Positions 49,796-57,889 of a stretch of DNA of 64,000 nt are shown piece by piece. Position 1 is the first letter of the stretch; every line of letters begins with the position of its first letter. The DNA lies in assembly GCA_900638155.1 (NCBI GenBank), contig LR134495.1, positions 1,178,001 through 1,242,000 of the forward strand, read 5' to 3'. The DNA is from Mannheimia haemolytica. GTDB lineage: Bacteria; Pseudomonadota; Gammaproteobacteria; Enterobacterales; Pasteurellaceae. Below the pieces are notes generated by a model. That model was not told where the DNA came from. It did no database searches and saw only the letters and a program-made list of their open reading frames with translations. Both the position numbers and the translations under genes were made by a program.

Positions 49796-51328
49796 ATGAA
49801 TCTAGTTGATTATTCTACGTCACTTTGGTCGGTATTGCCGGCACTGATTGCGCTAATATTGGCAATTGTGACACGCAAGGTGATTATTTCACTTAGCATC
49901 GGTATTCTCTTTGGTGCATTTATGCTTACTAATAGCAATTTTCTTGATGCACTTACTTATATTAAAAATAGCGTTGTTTCTTTAGTTTATAAAGGGGCTG
50001 AAGAAGGATTAAATTCAAATAATGTTAACATTATTTTATTTTTGCTTTTATTAGGGGTATTAACGTCATTATTAAGTATTTCAGGTAGTAATCAGGCGTT
50101 TGCGAATTGGGCGCAGAAAAAGGTAAAAGGCAAACGAGGCGCAAAATTAATGGCGGCAGGTTTGGTTTTCTTTACCTTTATTGATGACTATTTCCACAGT
50201 TTAGCAGTAGGTGCGATTGCCCGACCTGTTACGGATAAATTCCGTGTTTCTCGTGCTAAATTAGCTTATATTTTAGATTCTACTGCCGCTCCAATGTGTG
50301 TGTTAATGCCAATTTCAAGCTGGGGGGCTTATATTATTACCTTAATAGCTGGCTTATTGGCTACGCATTCCATCACAGGCTATTCGCCACTAGGCGCATT
50401 TATGACAATGAGCGCAATGAACTTTTACGCCATTTTTGCGATGATTATGGTGTTCTTTGTGGCATATTTCTCATTTGATATTGGTTCGATGGCGCGTTTT
50501 GAACGTCAAGCAGCGCATTTAGCAGAATTAGATGATGAGCAAATTGAAACGAAAGGACACGTGCGCGATTTGATTTTGCCAATTATTGCACTTATTGTTG
50601 CTACAGTCTCAATGATGATGAAAACAGGTGCAGATGCACTGGCCGAATCAGGTGCTTCATTTTCTATACTAGGTGCTTTTGAAAATACTACGGTAGGCAT
50701 TTCATTAGTTGTTGGTGGTGTGGCAGGGCTTATAGTTGCAACTATTTGTATCATTACAAGCGGTAATATTTCTTTTAAAAATTACGTCCGTGCTTATGGC
50801 TTAGGTGTGAAGATGATGTCTGGTGCAATCACTATTCTCTTCTTTGCGTGGACAATAAACGGTGTAGTAAGTGATATGCAAACAGGGAAATATCTATCAG
50901 GATTGGTTGCAGAAAGCATTGGAGCAGAGTTTTTACCTGCAATTCTATTTGTGTTAGCCGCAGCAATGGCGTTTTCAACAGGAACTAGCTGGGGAACATT
51001 TGGCATTATGTTGCCAATTGGAGCCGCAATGGCAGTGCATTCAGATCCAGCATTAATTATTCCTTGTTTATCTGCAGTAATGGCTGGCGCGGTTTGTGGT
51101 GATCACTGTTCTCCGGTATCTGATACCACTATTCTTTCTTCAACAGGCGCACAATGTAATCATATGGATCATGTTATTTCTCAATTACCTTATGCTTTAT
51201 TAGTTGCAACCGCTTCTATTGTTGGCTACTTAGTGGTAGGCTTTACCCAATCAGCGGTATTGGGATTTATTGCTACAGCTATTGTTATGGCAATACTCAT
51301 TTTGCTTTTTAAAGAAAAAAAGCATTAA
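49796..51328 (+). CDS. lysW: NhaC-family transporter under lysine control (LysW type)
   Basis: A 510-residue inner-membrane protein of about eleven hydrophobic segments, in the Na+/H+ antiporter NhaC family ('FFTFIDDYFHSLAVGAIARPVTDKFRVSRAKLAYILDSTAAPMCVLMPISSWGAYI', 'FSTGTSWGTFGIMLPIGAAMA', 'AGAVCGDHCSPVSDTTILSSTGA'). The start is placed at 49796 (MNLVDYSTSLWSVLPAL) after TTTAGAGG. The open frame extends to 49661, but that part lies inside the riboswitch. Lysine-riboswitch-linked NhaC proteins of Pasteurellaceae and Vibrionaceae have been predicted to import lysine, which fits better than pH homeostasis. Confidence 0.88.
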   Translation: MNLVDYSTSLWSVLPALIALILAIVTRKVIISLSIGILFGAFMLTNSNFLDALTYIKNSVVSLVYKGAEEGLNSNNVNIILFLLLLGVLTSLLSISGSNQAFANWAQKKVKGKRGAKLMAAGLVFFTFIDDYFHSLAVGAIARPVTDKFRVSRAKLAYILDSTAAPMCVLMPISSWGAYIITLIAGLLATHSITGYSPLGAFMTMSAMNFYAIFAMIMVFFVAYFSFDIGSMARFERQAAHLAELDDEQIETKGHVRDLILPIIALIVATVSMMMKTGADALAESGASFSILGAFENTTVGISLVVGGVAGLIVATICIITSGNISFKNYVRAYGLGVKMMSGAITILFFAWTINGVVSDMQTGKYLSGLVAESIGAEFLPAILFVLAAAMAFSTGTSWGTFGIMLPIGAAMAVHSDPALIIPCLSAVMAGAVCGDHCSPVSDTTILSSTGAQCNHMDHVISQLPYALLVATASIVGYLVVGFTQSAVLGFIATAIVMAILILLFKEKKH

Positions 51329-51448
51329 TTTCTGAAAATGTGAAGGGAATCACAGAATGAGATTTATTGATGAGATAAAATAGCACTCAAGATATGGATA
51401 TCGAATGTTGTGTTATATAAATCTTAAAATAAGATCCTCCTAGCATTA

Positions 51449-51472
51449 GCGTACCTTTTGGTACGCTTTTTT
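51449..51472 (+). terminator. Intrinsic terminator after the lysW-type gene
   Basis: GCGTACC-TTTT-GGTACGC followed by TTTTTTC. Confidence 0.85.
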
Positions 51473-51553
51473 CTTTTATGGCAATATTATTTCTTGCAAT
51501 TTTAAATTTTTTGTACTACTTTAATAGTACATTTTAAATTTGAGGGTGAAAAG

Positions 51554-52306
51554 ATGAAAATAGCATTAGTCACAGGAGCAACCGCAGGCTTTGGGTTGGC
51601 AATTTGTAAATTATTGCTTCAATCGGGTTATAAAGTAATTGGCACGGGCAGACGGGCAGAGCGTTTAGAAGAACTGCATTTGCAATTTGGCGATAAATTT
51701 CTACCGCTTGCATTTGATATTCAACAGCCCGATGAGGTCGAAAAAGCATTGAATAGCCGCCCTAAAGCGTGGCAACAAATTGATTTATTAGTAAACAATG
51801 CAGGCCTTGCACTCGGCTTAGAACCTGCACAGAAAGCAGATTTGAACGACTGGTATCAAATGATCGATACCAATATTAAAGGATTGGTAACGATGACACG
51901 CTTAGTTTTGCCTGAAATGGTGGAGCGGAACAGTGGGCATATTATTAATATCGGCTCGATTGCCGGCACTTACCCTTACCCGGGCGGTAATGTATATGGT
52001 GGTACTAAAGCCTTTGTGAAACAGTTTAGCTTAAATTTGCGGGCAGATTTAGCCGGCACTAAAGTGCGTGTTTCCAATGTTGAGCCGGGGTTATGTGGCG
52101 GGACGGAATTTTCAAATGTACGCTTTAAAGGCAATGATGAAAAAGCGGCTAAAGTTTATGAAAACGTGCAGTTTGTTCGCCCGGAAGATGTGGCAAATAT
52201 TGTACTTTGGCTGAATCAACAACCTGAACACGTCAATATTAACCGTGTTGAAGTAATGCCGGTAGCACAAACTTCTTCTGCCCTAAATGTAGCAAGGAAT
52301 TTGTAA
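51554..52306 (+). CDS. ydfG: NADP-dependent 3-hydroxy acid dehydrogenase YdfG (SDR family)
   Basis: A 250-residue classical short-chain dehydrogenase; E. coli YdfG oxidises serine, 3-hydroxy acids and allo-threonine and also reduces malonic semialdehyde. The nucleotide motif is 'VTGATAGFGLAI', then 'NNAGLAL', Ser in 'INIGSIAGTYPYPGG' and the YxxxK pair in 'VYGGTKAFVKQF'. It lies upstream of trpBA, an order also known in Haemophilus influenzae, but is separated here by a 333-nt repeat-rich gap. Confidence 0.93.
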   Translation: MKIALVTGATAGFGLAICKLLLQSGYKVIGTGRRAERLEELHLQFGDKFLPLAFDIQQPDEVEKALNSRPKAWQQIDLLVNNAGLALGLEPAQKADLNDWYQMIDTNIKGLVTMTRLVLPEMVERNSGHIINIGSIAGTYPYPGGNVYGGTKAFVKQFSLNLRADLAGTKVRVSNVEPGLCGGTEFSNVRFKGNDEKAAKVYENVQFVRPEDVANIVLWLNQQPEHVNINRVEVMPVAQTSSALNVARNL

Positions 52307-52311
52307 TTTTA

Positions 52312-52621
52312 TACTCTCTCCTCTTGTGGGACAAATGTTTTACATTTGAACGTTGGCTTTGGCAACGGCTCCGCAGGAGCGAGCGTAGCGAGTATTGAGA
52401 CTAAAAAATATTTCGTTCAGAAATATTTTTCAGAGAGAGGGGGAAAAGATTAAGGTAGTTTTACAATTTAAGTTATTTACCCCTCGCCCTGATTTTTATT
52501 CTGAACGAATAAAAATCTGTCCCTCTCCCACAAGGGGCGAGGGTGTCAAACTCTAACAAGGGCGAATTGCAATTGCCATACGGAAATTTAGAGCCTGACA
52601 GCCCTGCTCACAAGGGAGAGA
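52312..52621. repeat. Repeat-rich, possibly MITE-like intergenic element
   Basis: The 333-nt gap holds no gene. Its ends are similar but inverted: CTCTCCTCTTGTGGGA at about 52316 and the complements TCCCACAAGGGGCGAG (52526-52541) and CACAAGGGAGAG (52609-52620). Inside lie CCCTCGCCC (52481-52489) with GGGCGAGGG (52535-52543), and GATTTTTATT-CTGAACG-AATAAAAATC (52491-52517), a perfect 10-bp hairpin. A GAGCGAGCGTAGCGAG tract lies near 52378. The structure suggests a small non-coding mobile or dispersed repeat. Confidence 0.6.
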
Positions 52622-52639
52622 AAAATAAAAGGAAATATT

Positions 52640-53830
52640 ATGTCAGACACACTTCTTAATCCTTATTTTGGTGAATTTGGCGGTATGTATGTGCCGGAAA
52701 TTTTAGTGCCGGTGCTAAAAGAACTAGAACAAGCCTTTGTGGAAGCACAGCAAGATCCAGCATTCCAAGCTGAATTTGCTGATTTACTCAAAAATTATGC
52801 CGGTCGCCCGACTGCCTTAACCCTTTGCCGTAATTTAACCAAAGGGAGCAAAACCAAACTCTATTTAAAACGTGAAGATCTTTTACACGGTGGGGCACAT
52901 AAAACCAACCAAGTGCTAGGGCAAATTTTACTTGCTAAACGAATGGGTAAAACCCGCATTATTGCCGAAACAGGAGCAGGACAGCACGGTGTGGCAACCG
53001 CATTAGCGTGTGCGATGTTGGGAATGCCTTGTGTGGTGTATATGGGCGCAAAAGATGTAGAACGCCAATCGCCAAATGTATTCCGTATGCGTTTAATGGG
53101 AGCGGAGGTAATTCCGGTACAAAAAGGCTCTTGCTCGCTCAAAGATGCCTGTTGCGAGGCAATGCGGGATTGGGCGGCAAATTATGATACTACCCATTAC
53201 CTAATCGGCACTGCAGCCGGCCCGCACCCGTTCCCGACAATGGTGCGTGAATTTCAGAAAATGATTGGCGAAGAGACCAAACGTCAAATTTTAGCAAAAG
53301 AAGATCGCTTGCCTGATGCGGTGATTGCTGCCGTAGGCGGTGGCTCAAATGCTATCGGTATGTTTGCAGATTTTATCGAAGAGCAATCAGTCACATTAAT
53401 CGGCGTTGAGCCGGCAGGAAAAGGAATTGAAACCGGTGAACACGGTGCACCGCTCAAACACGGCACAACGGGGATCTATTTCGGTATGAAATCGCCGATT
53501 ATGCAGGATAAAGACGGGCAAATTGAAGAGTCTTACTCCATTTCAGCCGGCTTAGATTTCCCTTCTGTCGGGCCGCAACACGCTTATTTAAATGCGACAG
53601 GGCGAGCTGAATATGTATCGATTACCGATGCAGAGGCTTTAGAGGCATTCCAAGCATTAGCCAAAAATGAGGGCATTATTCCGGCGTTAGAATCTTCCCA
53701 CGCCTTAGCCTATGCGTTAAAAATGATTCAACAAAATCCTGAAAAAGAGCAGTTATTAGTGGTGAATTTATCGGGGCGGGGTGATAAAGACATTTTCACC
53801 GTGGATAAAATTTTAAATGGAGGAGAGTAA
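52640..53830 (+). CDS. trpB: Tryptophan synthase beta subunit
   Basis: Pyridoxal-phosphate enzyme that joins indole and serine, 396 residues. The PLP lysine lies in '[24 protein letters not shown]'. '[12 protein letters not shown]' and the phosphate loop '[12 protein letters not shown]' are intact. AAAGGAAA precedes the ATG. It runs directly into trpA. No leader peptide or Trp operator could be recognised upstream. Confidence 0.98.
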   Translation: MSDTLLNPYFGEFGGMYVPEILVPVLKELEQAFVEAQQDPAFQAEFADLLKNYAGRPTALTLCRNLTKGSKTKLYLKREDLLHGGAHKTNQVLGQILLAKRMGKTRIIAETGAGQHGVATALACAMLGMPCVVYMGAKDVERQSPNVFRMRLMGAEVIPVQKGSCSLKDACCEAMRDWAANYDTTHYLIGTAAGPHPFPTMVREFQKMIGEETKRQILAKEDRLPDAVIAAVGGGSNAIGMFADFIEEQSVTLIGVEPAGKGIETGEHGAPLKHGTTGIYFGMKSPIMQDKDGQIEESYSISAGLDFPSVGPQHAYLNATGRAEYVSITDAEALEAFQALAKNEGIIPALESSHALAYALKMIQQNPEKEQLLVVNLSGRGDKDIFTVDKILNGGE

Positions 53831-53831
53831 A

Positions 53832-54638
53832 ATGAGCCGCTTTGATACGCTATTTACCGCATTAAAAGCAAAAAACGAAGGGGCTTTTGTGCCATTTGTG
53901 ACATTATGCGATCCTGATTTTGAACGCAGTTTTGAGATTATCGACACGATGATTAAAAACGGAGCTGATGCGTTAGAGCTGGGCTTTCCGTTTTCTGACC
54001 CCCTCTTAGACGGGCCGGTGATTCAAGCTGCCAATAAACGAGCTTTAGACGGTGGCTACAGCACCGATAGCTGTTTTGAGCTGATTACCAAAATTCGAGC
54101 TAAATATCCAGACATTCCTATCGGTTTACTACTGTGTGCCAATTTAATTTTTGTGCCAACCGCAGAAGTATTTTTCCAACGTTGCCAACAAAGTGGAGTT
54201 GATGCGGTGTTGATTGCTGATTTGCCTGTTTTCGCTGCCCAAGAGTTTGTGCCAACCGCTGAAAAATATAGTATTCAGCCAGTGTTTATTTGCCCGCCGA
54301 ATGCTGTTCAAAACACCATTGAACGGATTGCTCAATTAACCCAAGGCTACACTTATTTAGTTTCCCGTGCCGGTGTAACCAGTGCTGAAAACCAAGCTCA
54401 CGCAAGTAATTTAGATAATTTAGTGGAAAGTTTGAAACAAGCCGGAGCTGCACCTATTTTACAAGGTTTTGGCATAGCCAAACCTGAACAGGTAAAAGAG
54501 GCGTTAAGGCTTGGAGCAGACGGGGCAATTTCAGGCTCAGCGATTGTAAAAATTATTGAACGTAATTTAGCTGATCAAGCTAATTTGCTCAAAGAACTTG
54601 CCGAATTTGTACAAGCGATGAAAGCGGCTACTAAGTAA
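53832..54638 (+). CDS. trpA: Tryptophan synthase alpha subunit
   Basis: Cleaves indole-3-glycerol phosphate to indole, 268 residues of TIM-barrel. The start is at 53832 ([22 protein letters not shown]), one base after the trpB stop, with GGAGGAGAG as ribosome site. The frame is open slightly upstream inside trpB but lacks a better start. The catalytic Glu is in '[26 protein letters not shown]', the Asp in 'VLIADLP', and '[10 protein letters not shown]' binds phosphate. The remaining trp genes are not in this window. Confidence 0.97.
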   Translation: MSRFDTLFTALKAKNEGAFVPFVTLCDPDFERSFEIIDTMIKNGADALELGFPFSDPLLDGPVIQAANKRALDGGYSTDSCFELITKIRAKYPDIPIGLLLCANLIFVPTAEVFFQRCQQSGVDAVLIADLPVFAAQEFVPTAEKYSIQPVFICPPNAVQNTIERIAQLTQGYTYLVSRAGVTSAENQAHASNLDNLVESLKQAGAAPILQGFGIAKPEQVKEALRLGADGAISGSAIVKIIERNLADQANLLKELAEFVQAMKAATK

Positions 54639-54671
54639 ACTACAAGCGGTGATTTTTTTGAAAAAATTTGC

Positions 54672-54711
54672 AAACGCTTTTAACTGAAAAACGGTTAAAA
54701 GCGTTTTGTTT
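54672..54711 (+). terminator. trpBA intrinsic terminator
   Basis: AAACGCTTTTAAC, a 9-nt loop, GTTAAAAGCGTTTTGTTTT: a 13-bp stem with a U-rich tail. Confidence 0.85.
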
Positions 54712-54772
54712 TACTATTCAAAATTAATACGTTAGGCTAGAATACACAGCCTAAATTTTGAACCTACACGCT

Positions 54773-56341
54773 ATGAAATCTGTTATCCCATTTTGCTTAT
54801 TTTGCCTTTTTCTCCCTTATAGCTATGCTAAACAAACCGTTGGGGCGGTGAACGGCTATGGCGAACAAGAGCTGGAAATTGCGAACAACATTGTTATTGA
54901 GCAAGAAAAACCACTATTTATAGCAAATAAATCGGCAAGAAATTACCGTATTCCCTCATTGCTCACTACTGAAGACGGCATTGTGTTAGCAGCAATCGAT
55001 AAGCACGAATTTGATAACAAAGATTGGGGCAATATTGATTTGGTTATTCGCCGTAGTTTGGATAACGGCAAGACTTGGCAGAACGATCAAGTGGTGATCG
55101 ATTTAATTGAGCAACCTTACAATGCCCCTAATTTTGAAAATACCCAATCCGCCTTTGTGATTGACCCGGTGATGGTGCAAGATAAAGAGTCCGAACGCAT
55201 TTTCTTGCTGGTGGATATGTACCCGGAATCCAGCGGTATTCACAGCCATATTACCTACCAAGGCAAAAGAGAGCCCGCCAATCCTGCCAATTCGTTAGGC
55301 AATGGTTATACCAAAATTGATGATAAAGCCTTTTTAAAACTGGTTGGTAAAGGCGAAACTTATACCTTGCGAGAGCAAAATCACCATTTAAGCCGAGTGT
55401 ATGACGCTCAAAACCGCCCGACAGATTACCAAGTCGTCACCAAAGGCGATCCTGATAAAGCCTATCGTGATCTCGGCGATGTATATTTAGGAGAGGTGAG
55501 TGAGGCAAATTATCAAGGCAATATTTTTCTCTCCTCACAAAAAGAGTTTAATCGCTCCGCTCCGTTTGCGATACAGAAAACCAGTTATTTATGGTTGATT
55601 TACAGTGATGACAACGGCAAAACGTGGTCTAACCCGGTTGATTTAAACCCACAGCTTAAAACCGATTCAATGAAATTTCTCGGTACCGGTCCCGGCACAG
55701 GTGTACAGTTAGAAAGTGGTTCGCTATTAGTACCGGTTTATTTTATTGACCAAAATGATAATGAACTGACTGCGGTCATCAGAAGCGAAGACGGTGGAGA
55801 AACGTGGGTAATGGGTGAAACCCCGATTAAATTTAACGGTAATAAAGCTCCTTATAAGGCGAGCGAATCGCATATTGTAGAACTCAACGATGGTTCTATA
55901 ATGCTTTTTACCCGCACAAACAAAGGCAATGTGTTGGTTTCTAGTAGCAATACCGAAGGTATGACTTGGCAAAGTAGCGAGCTTGATGCGGAGTTACTCA
56001 ATTCCTATACGCAATTATCAGCGATTAAATATTCAAAAGAAATTAACGATAAAACCTATGTGTTGCTCTCTAATGCTCATTCCAAGCAGATGTGGAAAAG
56101 AATGAATGGACGAGTTTGGATTGGTGAAATCAAGGCGAATAACCGCATAGACTGGCAAGATCATATTCAAGTTACTGATGAGAATGAAACCTTTGGCTAC
56201 AGTAGCCTTGCAGAATTGCCTGATGGCAAGGTCGGGCTGTTATATGAAAAAGTCGGTGGTGAAATCAGATATATTCGATTAGAGGTTGAACAGATCTTAA
56301 AAGATGATAAGCTAAACCACTACAAGCGGTCATTTTTTTAG
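54773..56341 (+). CDS. nanH: Secreted exo-alpha-sialidase (neuraminidase)
   Basis: A 522-residue glycosidase that would release sialic acid from host glycans. A signal peptide (MKSVIPFCLFCLFLPYSYA) starts at the ATG at 54773, preferred over a TTG five codons upstream. The FRIP-type motif YRIPSLL (R59) is followed by Asp boxes SLDNGKTW, SDDNGKTW, SEDGGETW and SNTEGMTW of the six-bladed propeller. 'GYSSLAELPDGKVGLLYEKVGG' matches the C-terminal catalytic Glu/Tyr area. No C-terminal autotransporter or anchor is seen, so it is probably periplasmic or secreted. The last codons are formed by a USS. Confidence 0.9.
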   Translation: MKSVIPFCLFCLFLPYSYAKQTVGAVNGYGEQELEIANNIVIEQEKPLFIANKSARNYRIPSLLTTEDGIVLAAIDKHEFDNKDWGNIDLVIRRSLDNGKTWQNDQVVIDLIEQPYNAPNFENTQSAFVIDPVMVQDKESERIFLLVDMYPESSGIHSHITYQGKREPANPANSLGNGYTKIDDKAFLKLVGKGETYTLREQNHHLSRVYDAQNRPTDYQVVTKGDPDKAYRDLGDVYLGEVSEANYQGNIFLSSQKEFNRSAPFAIQKTSYLWLIYSDDNGKTWSNPVDLNPQLKTDSMKFLGTGPGTGVQLESGSLLVPVYFIDQNDNELTAVIRSEDGGETWVMGETPIKFNGNKAPYKASESHIVELNDGSIMLFTRTNKGNVLVSSSNTEGMTWQSSELDAELLNSYTQLSAIKYSKEINDKTYVLLSNAHSKQMWKRMNGRVWIGEIKANNRIDWQDHIQVTDENETFGYSSLAELPDGKVGLLYEKVGGEIRYIRLEVEQILKDDKLNHYKRSFF

Positions 56342-56367
56342 TATTTTTTGCAAATTAAAGGAAATTT

Positions 56368-57771
56368 ATGAAATTAACAAAAATTGCTATTTCGCTAGTT
56401 GCTATTGTTGGCGCAGTTGCGGTTGGAGGAAGTTGGTACACAGGTAAGCAGGTTGAAGAAAAATATCAGCAACTGATTATTCAAACAAATAATCAACTTA
56501 AACATATTAATAGCCAATATGGTAGTAAAATAGAAATTAAAGATGTGCAAATTGAGCGCCATTTCTTTAGCTCCGATGCGAAATATCGCATAGAAATTGA
56601 TATGTTTGATGGCGAAAAATTTGATGTAATCGGCAATGATACTATTTATCACGGTCCACTACCGCTTAATCGTTTAGCCAAATTTAACTTTGCTCCGGTA
56701 ATGATGAGCCTGGAAAACCGTATTCAAGCACCTGAGCAATTTAAAAAAGTGGTTGGAGAGCAGCTAGGTTCAGGTACTACCAATATTAGTTATTCTGGTG
56801 ATGCTGAGGGAGAATTTGCGCTCTCTCCGGTTAAATTTAGTAAAGATAAAACCTCGATTGAAAGCACCCCGGTTAAAATAGAATATAGCTACGACAAAAA
56901 TGGCGAAAATGCAGTGGCTAAGGTTCAGTGGGATAAGTTGGATGTGAAAGCCGAAGACGGCAATTTCCAAATTCAAGGTATATCTTATGATATTCATACA
57001 GGCGATAACCAAGGCTATGCAAATTTAGTTTTGGGTAAAGGTAGTGGAAAAATCAAAACAATCGCACTCCAAACTCAGAATGGGGAGGAAAATTCGCTTA
57101 TTACAGATATTGTGATTAAGGGCGAAAATGAGTTAAAAGGTGATCGATTTGTTTCAACAGGTACTTTAGATGCAGCCTCTGTGAATATTGAAGGTGTTGA
57201 GTTTGGTAAGTTTAATCTAGATATGGCGTTAGACTTTGATGCAAAATTGTATGATCAACTTTCAATAGCACTTTCTGATCCTAAATTTTTTGAAAATGAG
57301 CAGACTGGCGAGTTAGCCTTAGCATTATTAGCAAAATCGGTTAAATTTCATATTAATAATGTATCGCTTGAAAATAGTAAAGGTAAGTTTGATTTAGCAT
57401 TATTATTAAATGTAGCTCAGTTTGATGCGAAAGCTATAAGCGACTTAAATAGTGTGCTAAAAGCGGTAGCGACAAGTAAATTTACCTCAAGTGTGAATCG
57501 TGATTATGCAGAAGATATTGTTCGACAAATCTCAATGGTAAGAGAGAAATTAAGCGAAGAAGAGGCAAAAACTATAGCCAAACAACAAGTTGATGCTGTT
57601 TTTGCCAATGCACAAGAGAATAGCTTAAGAGTAGTTGATAATAACAAAGTGATGGTTGAATTAACGGTAGATAACGGTAAAGTGCATTTAAACGGACTTG
57701 AACTGAGCGAAGATGAACTTCAAATGGCTCTGTTTATGATTATGATGGGTGTAAGTTCACTCGGTCACTAA
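56368..57771 (+). CDS. YdgA-like DUF945 protein
   Basis: A 467-residue envelope protein with an N-terminal hydrophobic anchor or signal (residues 5-25, 'IAISLVAIVGAVAVGGSWYTG'). A long beta-rich DUF945 region follows, with the typical early 'VEEKYQQLIIQTNNQLKHINSQYGSKIEIKDVQIERHFFSSDAKYRIEI'. E. coli YdgA is a periplasmic protein of unclear role. It lies 26 nt after the sialidase gene with an AAAGGAAA site, so the two may be co-transcribed. It ends at a terminator. Confidence 0.85.
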   Translation: MKLTKIAISLVAIVGAVAVGGSWYTGKQVEEKYQQLIIQTNNQLKHINSQYGSKIEIKDVQIERHFFSSDAKYRIEIDMFDGEKFDVIGNDTIYHGPLPLNRLAKFNFAPVMMSLENRIQAPEQFKKVVGEQLGSGTTNISYSGDAEGEFALSPVKFSKDKTSIESTPVKIEYSYDKNGENAVAKVQWDKLDVKAEDGNFQIQGISYDIHTGDNQGYANLVLGKGSGKIKTIALQTQNGEENSLITDIVIKGENELKGDRFVSTGTLDAASVNIEGVEFGKFNLDMALDFDAKLYDQLSIALSDPKFFENEQTGELALALLAKSVKFHINNVSLENSKGKFDLALLLNVAQFDAKAISDLNSVLKAVATSKFTSSVNRDYAEDIVRQISMVREKLSEEEAKTIAKQQVDAVFANAQENSLRVVDNNKVMVELTVDNGKVHLNGLELSEDELQMALFMIMMGVSSLGH

Positions 57772-57788
57772 TCTCATTCACTTAATTA

Positions 57789-57826
57789 AAGCGTATTTTT
57801 GCAATAGCAGAAATACGCTTTTTTTA
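57789..57826 (+). terminator. Intrinsic terminator before polA
   Basis: GCGTATTT and AAATACGC separated by 12 nt (with TGC/GCA extending the stem), followed by TTTTTTTA. Confidence 0.8.
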
Positions 57827-57889
57827 TCCTATTTTTCGCCTATTCTTGTATAATAACGCCAATATTTATTTGATTATAAAGAGATTTTT

